From: an uncultured Brevundimonas sp.
GTDB taxonomy: Bacteria > Pseudomonadota > Alphaproteobacteria > Caulobacterales > Caulobacteraceae
Direction of reading: 5' to 3'
DNA length: 21,410 nucleotides
Assembly (NCBI GenBank): GCA_946885435.1
Contig: CAMPGL010000016.1
Span: forward strand, 1 to 21,410
The position numbers and the translations under genes were made by a program. The notes under the pieces are model-generated. The model searched no databases and was not told the origin of the DNA. It worked only from the letters and a program-made list of their open reading frames with translations. Below, piece by piece: positions 16,600-21,410 of this stretch. Every line of letters begins with the position of its first letter. Position 1 is the stretch's first letter.

Positions 16600-16613
16600 T
16601 TGATGTCGGTCAA
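16600..16613 (-). promoter_or_regulatory. FixK/FNR-type box E (hsp20)
   Basis: TTGATGTCGGTCAA has one full half-site and one with a single change. The centre lies 68.5 bases upstream of the hsp20 start, the same distance as box A. It overlaps the stop codon (16610-16612) of the Cys-rich gene upstream. Confidence 0.82.
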
Positions 16614-17065
16614 TCCTCGTCGGCCTGGAGATCGTCCCTCAGGTCGCGCATGCGTTCCCTGACCTGCAGAGGATCGCCGTAGGGCACGAAGCGCGCGTAA
16701 CGCTCGTGCGTCACGGGCGGCGGGGCAGGGTGCTTGATGGGGCACCAGTACTGTTCGGTGCGGGCGGCAATCTCCTGGGCGTAGGCCAGGACCCCGTTCG
16801 CATAGCTGCAGTACCCGCAATTCACGCGCTGCATGACGTCGAGATAGGGCAGTTCCGCCCGGCGGAACGTCACATAGTTCCGCCGGCGCACCCGGGGCAC
16901 GTCCCAGAGCCTGAAGCAGACCGCCTGGTAAAGGCTCACGCAGACATCGAGCAACGCCAGCGGCGCCGCCAGGCCATAGATGAACGGCGCGCCGGCCAGA
17001 TGTCGTGCCAGCTCCGCCGGACTGGCCGCGTCGCGGGTTTCGGTCCGGAGGCTCGTGTCCGACAT
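16610..17065 (-). CDS. conserved hypothetical Cys-rich protein (C-xx-C ... C-P-I-K-H)
   Basis: 151 residues. The most striking part is NCGYCSYANGVLAYAQEIAARTEQYWCPIKH (split here for description: Cys83, Cys86, then Cys108 and His112), which looks like a site for a metal, iron-sulfur or heme-type centre. Two more cysteines (42, 50) lie in a hydrophobic stretch (about 28-50) that could enter the membrane. I recall similar unnamed proteins in proteobacteria, but no assigned function. ATG 17065 follows GGGAG. It lies 51 bases after the BON gene and probably shares its transcript, and box E is embedded at its end. Confidence 0.8.
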   Translation of the reverse strand: MSDTSLRTETRDAASPAELARHLAGAPFIYGLAAPLALLDVCVSLYQAVCFRLWDVPRVRRRNYVTFRRAELPYLDVMQRVNCGYCSYANGVLAYAQEIAARTEQYWCPIKHPAPPPVTHERYARFVPYGDPLQVRERMRDLRDDLQADED

Positions 17066-17116
17066 CGGCGGCTCCCAGCAGGTCGCGGAGCGGCCAGGGG
17101 CCGCACCGCTCTTGGA

Positions 17117-17764
17117 TCAGAGGGTCAGTCGGTCGACGACTTCAGTCACGCCGGGCACCGACCAGGCGGCGGTCTCGGCCACCCGCCGGTCGGACCAGTT
17201 GGAGACCTTGCCGGTCAGGGTGACCCTGCCCCCCTCGACGCCCACGTTGATGCGTCCGGCCTCGAGCTCGGCGCTGCGGTGGAAGGCCCGCTTGAGCTGA
17301 GACTGGATGTCGGTCGACTTCAGACGGGGCTGGATGGCGATCAGGTTGGAGACGCCGCGGACGCCGGCCAGCTGGCGGACGGAGCGCTCGGCCTCGCTGC
17401 GCTGATAGGCCCAGGTCACCTGACCCTTCAGCGTGACCCAGCCGTTCTCGACCGACACCTTCACGCCCTCCTTGGGCGCCTCGACGCTCCAGGTCAGGAC
17501 ATTGGCGGCGCGTTTGGCGATCTCGTCGTCGTCATGCTTGCCGTCGAAGGGAAGGCGCACTTCGATGTCGACCGCGACCGCCCGCACGCCCTTGACGCGC
17601 TTGGCCGCGGACTCGGCCGCCAGCTTCTGGGTGTAGTTCGGCACGTGGCCGCTCAACGTCACCACGCCGTCGCTTACGGCCACGCCGATGTTCTCGGCCT
17701 CGACGCGCGGCTCGAACTCCAATTCCTCGAGCACGTCGTCACGGATGTTCAGATCCCTGTCCAT
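17117..17764 (-). CDS. triple BON-domain protein (OsmY-like)
   Basis: 215 residues made of three BON domains (about 5-71, 78-145 and 150-215). Each has the conserved glycine pattern: GVVTLSGHV, GWVTLKGQV and GRVTLTGKV, followed by A-ERSV or A-AV-type helices and GV-x-V. BON domains bind phospholipid or envelope surfaces and mark osmotic and envelope stress proteins. No signal peptide is visible, unlike OsmY, so the location is uncertain. I chose ATG 17764 (AGGAG upstream); the frame extends to 17845 but that would cover box F. It should be activated with its downstream Cys-rich neighbour. Confidence 0.9.
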   Translation of the reverse strand: MDRDLNIRDDVLEELEFEPRVEAENIGVAVSDGVVTLSGHVPNYTQKLAAESAAKRVKGVRAVAVDIEVRLPFDGKHDDDEIAKRAANVLTWSVEAPKEGVKVSVENGWVTLKGQVTWAYQRSEAERSVRQLAGVRGVSNLIAIQPRLKSTDIQSQLKRAFHRSAELEAGRINVGVEGGRVTLTGKVSNWSDRRVAETAAWSVPGVTEVVDRLTL

Positions 17765-17831
17765 GAGACTTCTCCTGACTGCAGGCGAGATTCCGCCGCG
17801 GGCAGACTCGCTCGAGACGAGGCGGAGCGCC

Positions 17832-17845
17832 CTGATCTCGATCAA
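17832..17845 (-). promoter_or_regulatory. FixK/FNR-type box F (BON protein operon)
   Basis: CTGATCTCGATCAA differs from consensus at the first base only. The centre lies 74.5 bases upstream of the BON start at 17764. Box G for the divergent cytochrome gene begins 18 bases away. Confidence 0.8.
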
Positions 17846-17863
17846 TTCTCGGGCGGCCGACGC

Positions 17864-17877
17864 TTGATCCAGATCAT
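17864..17877 (+). promoter_or_regulatory. FixK/FNR-type box G (cytochrome c, copy 2)
   Basis: TTGATCCAGATCAT differs from consensus at the last base only. The centre lies 55.5 bases upstream of the cytochrome start at 17926. Confidence 0.8.
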
Positions 17878-17925
17878 GGCGTCCCAGCCGCCGGTGGCCC
17901 CTCCTTGGCTGAGCTGGAGGATTCC

Positions 17926-18279
17926 ATGGCTTCGCTCTTCTGTTTGCTGACGGCTCTGTTCGTCCTTGTCAGCCAGCCGTCCGAAACCCCACCGCCGGAC
18001 GACTTCCTGGCGGAGATGCGCGGACAGGCCATCGCCCAGGACCGTTGTGCGACGTGCCACGCCATCGGGCGCGAGGACGCCAGTCCGGACGCAGAGGCCC
18101 CGCCCTTCCGCGGATTCCGTGCGCGAGCTCCGCTCCTCTTCGATGACCCGGAGTTCCGCGGGCGGATGACCACCGGCCATCCCGTGATGCCCGATGTGAA
18201 CCTCAGCGCCGAGGAGATCCAGGATCTGACCGCCTATCTGCGTAGTCTGGAGGACGAGTCCGACGGGGTGATCTACTAG
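17926..18279 (+). CDS. small c-type cytochrome, copy 2
   Basis: 117 residues: a hydrophobic N-terminal export segment (2-16), the heme site CATCH (Cys41, Cys44, His45), and the probable axial Met88 in TGHPVMPDVNL, ending with the helix IQDLTAYLRSLED. It is a one-heme class I cytochrome in the periplasm and a clear paralogue of the cytochrome at 12351, with CxxCH and Met88 at nearly the same positions. ATG 17926 follows GGAGG; an upstream TTG at 17905 is possible but less likely. No oxidase or reductase partner is in the window. Its TAG overlaps the stop of the convergent kinase gene. Confidence 0.9.
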   Translation: MASLFCLLTALFVLVSQPSETPPPDDFLAEMRGQAIAQDRCATCHAIGREDASPDAEAPPFRGFRARAPLLFDDPEFRGRMTTGHPVMPDVNLSAEEIQDLTAYLRSLEDESDGVIY

Positions 18280-18884
18280 GTCGGACCCCGCTCGATGACG
18301 ACCTCGACGCGCAGGCCGCCAGGCGCGGAGTTGAAGACGATGCGCCCGCCCATCTGTCCCACAAGCATGCGAACGAGCGACAGGCCGAAACCGTCGCCGC
18401 CGCCCACAGGCAGGCCGACGCCGTCGTCCTCGACGACAAGGCGATATCCGGACGGCGTCCGCGTCAGGTCCACCTCCACGCGGCCGGCGCGGTCCTGCAG
18501 GCCGTGCTCAAGGGCGTTGCCGACCAGCTCGGCGGTGATCGTCGCCAGGGACGAGGCGATCCTCGACGGCGCGACGCAGACATCCGCCTGAAGTTCGACG
18601 CAGGCAAGCCGGTCCAGCGCGTCGAGCGCGGCCACGTCACGGCAGACATCGCCGATCAGGTCGTCGAGATGGACACTGTCGCCCTCGCCCTCCTGCAGGC
18701 GCTGGTGCAGGCGCATCACGACGCCGACGCGGCGGCTGGCTTCCTTCAGCAGGCCGGCGGCCTCGGGCGGGGCGGTCCTGGCTTCGAGCCTCAGCAGGCT
18801 GGCGACCGATTGCAGACTGTTGCCGATCTGGTGATGGGCCGCCTGGATGGCCGTGCGGGAGCCAGGAGACATGTCCTGTACCAT
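18276..18884 (-). CDS. sensorless histidine kinase, HisKA_2/HWE-like
   Basis: 202 residues with only the kinase core. The phospho-acceptor region HHQIGNSLQSVASLLRLEAR matches the H-xxx-N-x-LQ pattern of HisKA_2 kinases (His18), and the ATPase part has the N-box ELVGNALEHG, DDGVGLP and GFGLSLVRML. There is no PAS, GAF or membrane sensor, so any input must come from another protein or from its own amount. I chose ATG 18884 because GAGGAG lies just ahead; the frame also allows 18917. No response regulator is adjacent. HisKA_2 kinases in alphaproteobacteria often feed the PhyR general stress pathway, which is a possible but unproven role. Confidence 0.85.
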   Translation of the reverse strand: MVQDMSPGSRTAIQAAHHQIGNSLQSVASLLRLEARTAPPEAAGLLKEASRRVGVVMRLHQRLQEGEGDSVHLDDLIGDVCRDVAALDALDRLACVELQADVCVAPSRIASSLATITAELVGNALEHGLQDRAGRVEVDLTRTPSGYRLVVEDDGVGLPVGGGDGFGLSLVRMLVGQMGGRIVFNSAPGGLRVEVVIERGPT

Positions 18885-18934
18885 GACGATCTCCTCGACG
18901 AGCTTTACTGTAGTCAACCTCGGCCCGATCGCGC

Positions 18935-18948
18935 TTGAGGCAGATCAA
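18935..18948. promoter_or_regulatory. FixK/FNR-type box H (between kinase and oxidoreductase copy 3)
   Basis: TTGAGGCAGATCAA keeps TTGA and ATCAA at the right spacing. The centre lies 57.5 bases upstream of the kinase start at 18884 and 40.5 bases upstream of the oxidoreductase ATG at 18982, so one box could serve both divergent genes. For the second gene TAGGCT at 18970-18975 is in -10 position if transcription starts at the ATG. Confidence 0.75.
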
Positions 18949-18981
18949 GGAGTCGCCCGCCGAGCGATCTAGGCTGTCAGC

Positions 18982-19593
18982 ATGGCCAGCAAACCCCTTC
19001 GCATCGCCGTGATCGCCGCGCATCCCAGGAGCCGCAGCTTCACCATGTCCGCCGCGAGGGCCTTCGCCGAGGCGGCCGTGGCGGCCGGCGCGGAGGTGAC
19101 GATCCGGGACCTCTACCGTCTGAACTTCGACCCGCGGCTCAGGGCCGGCGAGCTGCCCGACCATCAGGGCTTCTCGGCCAGACCCGACGTGAGACGGGAG
19201 CGCGCGGCGCTGGCCGGTTCGGACGTCTTCGCCTTCTTCCACCCCCTGTGGTTCAACAGCGCGCCGGCGATGATGAAGGGGTACGTGGACCGCGTCTTCG
19301 GCATGGGCTTCGGCTATTCGGCTTCCGGCCTGGAGGGCAACCAGCCCCTGCTGGGCGGCAAGCGACTGGTCGTCTTCACCTCAACCGGCGCACCGCAACA
19401 GTGGGTCCAGGACACTGGCGTCTCCGCCCTGCAGGCGCAGGTCGACCGCCACCTGGCCGCCGTGACCGGCCTGGACCTCATCGGCCACCACAACTTCGGC
19501 GGCCTCACCCCGAGCCTGCGAAGCGACGTCGCCCGAGTCCACCTCGACCACATCCGCAACGAGGCGCGCCGGATCGTGCGGGCGCGTGCCTAA
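18982..19593 (+). CDS. flavodoxin-fold NAD(P)H oxidoreductase, copy 3
   Basis: 203 residues of the NAD(P)H quinone oxidoreductase family: flavin-phosphate segment VIAAHPRSRSF, DLYRLNFDPRL, core FHPLWFNSAPAMMKGYVDRVF, then FGYSASGLEGNQPLL and the late HHNFGGL. It is a close paralogue of the protein at 12715 and a more distant relative of the one at 8753. It should reduce quinones or related electrophiles with NAD(P)H in the cytoplasm. No good ribosome site precedes ATG 18982, and the spacing to box H suggests a leaderless message. It is the last gene of the presumed low-oxygen cluster on this side. Confidence 0.9.
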   Translation: MASKPLRIAVIAAHPRSRSFTMSAARAFAEAAVAAGAEVTIRDLYRLNFDPRLRAGELPDHQGFSARPDVRRERAALAGSDVFAFFHPLWFNSAPAMMKGYVDRVFGMGFGYSASGLEGNQPLLGGKRLVVFTSTGAPQQWVQDTGVSALQAQVDRHLAAVTGLDLIGHHNFGGLTPSLRSDVARVHLDHIRNEARRIVRARA

Positions 19594-19727
19594 CGCTGAG
19601 CCTCGCGGCGGCTGCGCACGTCATCGTCACATGGGGAGAAGAGGCTGCCGGTGCTGTCAGTCCAACGCGAACAAGTCTCCACCGAGGGCTGCCTGAGCGG
19701 CCTGTGGGACTTGGTCTCGTGACTCCC
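19594..19727. other. intergenic stretch with no recognised gene
   Basis: Between the oxidoreductase stop and the first IS6-like codons I see no open frame with family resemblance, no operator box and no clear hairpin. The transposon's left end may lie here, but I could not identify a terminal inverted repeat. Confidence 0.4.
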
Positions 19728-20036
19728 CTTTCGTTCAAGAGACACCGCTTCCAGGCCGGAGGTGACCCGTAACTCTGGCGCGCTGTCGATGACGAAGGCG
19801 AGGTGCTGGATCTGGTGGTCCAGAAGCGCCGGGGTACCGCGGCCCCCCTGGAGCTGCTGCGCCGTCTGCTGCGCAATCAGCCGTCGTGGTCGCGGCCTCG
19901 AGCCGGCGCTCACCACGCGGCCTGGGGTCATTAGAAATGCTCGAAACCGCATTGACCTGAACAGCCACCGTCGGGCGTCGGCTTGTTGCGAGCGCGAGGT
20001 CAAGCTACGCATGACCGCCGTAGCGGATTGGAATTA
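19728..20036 (+). pseudogene. IS6-family transposase remnant, internally deleted and frameshifted
   Basis: Translated fragments fit an IS6/IS26-like DDE transposase. At 19728-19754 the frame reads LSFKRHRFQ, like the usual IS6 N-terminus. At 19773-19880 it reads LWRAVDDEGEVLDLVVQKRR and then GTAAPLELLRRLLRNQ, which is the region around the catalytic core. The part between (roughly the helix-turn-helix and first catalytic Asp) is missing, a TAA interrupts at 19770, and the C-terminal part survives only as a shifted fragment (NRIDLNSHRR near 19950-19985). No intact inverted repeats were found. The element is dead; it marks a past insertion or rearrangement between the stress cluster and the RTX gene. 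Confidence 0.7.
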
Positions 20037-20041
20037 AAAGA

Positions 20042-21410
20042 ATGTCGTACACGGTTTCGCAGGAGGAGCGCGTCAACGGCTTCACCTGGAGCCGGCAGTC
20101 TGCTCCCCAGACGGTGACGCTCGCTGATGGCAGCTATCTCACCGTGTGGAGCGGGGCTGGCCCCGAGGACACTGGGTACGGCATTTACCTCCAGCGCTAC
20201 GATACCGAGGGTGAACCCGTTGGCCCGCAAAGGCTGGTCAACACCACCACGGTCATGTCGCAGCGCAATCCCGAGGTGACTGCGCTCGCCAACGGGGGCT
20301 TTGTGGTGACGTGGGACAGTACGTCTCCAAGTAACCTGCCCGCCGACGCGGCTACTTTGGGCGTGTTCGCACAGGCTTTCGATGGCGCTGGTGAGCCGGT
20401 AGGCCCGGAGACGCAAGTGAACGGCGTTGGCCATTCACAGCGCGTGACGCCCCTACCGGAGGGGGGGCATGTGGTCACCTGGGTGCAGCACGCTGGCGAA
20501 CCCTGGTCTGGCGTGTTCAGCAAGCGGTTCGACGCGGCCGGCCAAGCGCAAGGCGAGCCTTGGCGGCTCGACGACGACCTCGACGCCACCCTGCCTAGCT
20601 TGATCGAGACAGATTTCGGCTTTGTGGCCGTATGGCGCGCATACAATGAGGCAACCGGAGGCACGATCGCGATCCAGTCCTTCGCGAGCGAGGGAACGCG
20701 CATCGGGCAGACGTTTCGCATCCCGCGCGACACTGACACGACGGCGCCTGAGGTGGTCCGCCTCGCCGAGGGTGGGCTTGCCTTGGTGTGGACGCAGACC
20801 GACGGCCTCTACGCCCAGATTCTCAAGCCGGACGGAGAGCCTCTCGGGGACCGCGTGCTGGTCCAGGCGGCCCCTCCGGGAGCGCAACTGATCCACTCGG
20901 TCGTGGCCACTCCCGACGGCGGCTTCATGGTCGCCTGGGATCAGTTCTCCGGCGCTGGCTCGAATGTCGTGGAGGCGCGCGCCTTCTTTGCGGACGGCAG
21001 CCCCAAAGGGGCGACCTTCAATGTTCGCAAGAGCGTCCAGGCGCCGGGAGAACAACCGGGGCTGGCCGTACTTCCGTCCGGGGAAGTGATCCTGACCTAC
21101 GCGCGATACGTGGGCGACCTCGAAAATTATTTCGACGTCTTTCAGGTGCGGCTCCAGCCGCTCGCCACGACCCTCAATGGAACGCCCAGCGCCGACCTCA
21201 TCTGGGGCACGGAGGAAGCTGACGTCATCAACGGCCTGGGCGGAGACGACACCCTTCGCGGCGGCCTGGGCAATGACACCCTGAACGGCAACTCCGGTGA
21301 CGACACCCTGTTCGGCCAGGGCGGCGATGACACGATGGTCGGGGGGGCGGGCGATGACACCTTCGTCCTGATCGAGGCGGGCGACCAGATCGTCGAACAG
21401 GCCGGCGAGG
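20042..21410 (+). CDS. RTX-type secreted protein with seven N-terminal repeats (3' end outside window)
   Basis: The frame is open from ATG 20042 to the window end (456 residues). Residues about 24-371 hold seven diverged repeats of 34-44 residues, each a pattern like L-x-x-GG-F-V-V-T-W followed by G-V-F-A-Q-x-F-D-A-x-G-x-P-V-G (about 24-61, 78-121, 134-171, 184-222, 236-269, 284-323, 338-371). Seven such units suggest a beta-propeller. From 398 there are five calcium-binding nonapeptides of the GGxGxDxLx type. There is no Sec signal, as expected for type I secretion. No weak-start alternative looks better, although its ribosome site is poor. Codon use is looser (more AT-ending codons) than upstream, suggesting a different history. 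Confidence 0.87.
   Translation, partial: MSYTVSQEERVNGFTWSRQSAPQTVTLADGSYLTVWSGAGPEDTGYGIYLQRYDTEGEPVGPQRLVNTTTVMSQRNPEVTALANGGFVVTWDSTSPSNLPADAATLGVFAQAFDGAGEPVGPETQVNGVGHSQRVTPLPEGGHVVTWVQHAGEPWSGVFSKRFDAAGQAQGEPWRLDDDLDATLPSLIETDFGFVAVWRAYNEATGGTIAIQSFASEGTRIGQTFRIPRDTDTTAPEVVRLAEGGLALVWTQTDGLYAQILKPDGEPLGDRVLVQAAPPGAQLIHSVVATPDGGFMVAWDQFSGAGSNVVEARAFFADGSPKGATFNVRKSVQAPGEQPGLAVLPSGEVILTYARYVGDLENYFDVFQVRLQPLATTLNGTPSADLIWGTEEADVINGLGGDDTLRGGLGNDTLNGNSGDDTLFGQGGDDTMVGGAGDDTFVLIEAGDQIVEQAGE
21206..21367 (+). repeat. RTX calcium-binding nonapeptide repeats
   Basis: The protein reads GTEEADVIN, then GLGGDDTLR, GGLGNDTLN, GNSGDDTLF, GQGGDDTMV and GGAGDDTFV: one diverged and five good copies of the nine-residue beta-roll unit that binds calcium outside the cell. 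The array may continue past the window end. Confidence 0.9.

Noticed and set aside
19950..19964. ATTGACCTGAACAG as a FixK box
   Set aside because: The second half lacks TCAA; it lies in the decayed transposase.
1..21410. CRISPR array, tRNA or rRNA genes, phage or defence systems
   Set aside because: I saw no regular direct repeats with spacers, no cloverleaf-like or rRNA sequence, and no recognisable nuclease or phage proteins. The only tandem repeats are the protein-level ones in the RTX gene.

Overview
The window is GC-rich, tightly packed DNA from a free-living alphaproteobacterium. The FixL, FixJ and FixK proteins and the gene style point towards Caulobacterales (Caulobacter, Brevundimonas or Phenylobacterium-like), but that placement is inference. 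No rRNA, tRNA or CRISPR array is visible.

Layout. (1) 3-6500, + strand: an export operon with the C-terminal part of an ABC ATPase, an FtsX-type permease, an HlyD-type adaptor and a P-type cation ATPase. (2) 6497-9334, - strand: flavodoxin-fold oxidoreductase, phosphate acetyl/butyryltransferase and acetate kinase. (3) 9406-12229: the oxygen-sensing core, with fixJ and fixL on - and a fixK-type regulator divergent on +. (4) 12247-13302, + strand: a 33-residue membrane peptide, a small cytochrome c whose reading frame lacks a proper stop, and a second flavodoxin-fold oxidoreductase. (5) 13315-17764: short stress operons with an ElaB/YqjD-like protein plus two unknown proteins, a universal stress protein plus a host-attachment-family protein, dodecin, Hsp20, and a triple-BON protein plus an unknown Cys-rich protein. 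(6) 17926-19593: a second small cytochrome c, a sensorless HisKA_2-type kinase and a third flavodoxin-fold oxidoreductase. (7) 19594-20041: an intergenic stretch with a decayed IS6-family transposase. (8) 20042 to the window end: a seven-repeat, RTX-tailed secreted protein with different codon use.

How it works together. Eight 14-bp FNR/FixK-type boxes (consensus TTGAT-N4-ATCAA) lie in the short regions upstream of nearly every operon from 8753 to 19593, 40-78 bp before start codons. The window encodes a heme-PAS FixL with its heme-pocket residues, FixJ, and a FixK-type regulator without FNR iron-sulfur cysteines. The simplest reading is a self-contained low-oxygen survival island: FixL senses oxygen loss, FixJ activates fixK through a TACGTA-type site, and FixK switches on acetate-forming ATP synthesis, flavin and quinone redox enzymes, small cytochromes, chaperone and stress proteins, and an orphan kinase. 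The individual families are known; the concentration of regulator, operators and targets in 11 kb, with several unknown members, is the main item of interest.
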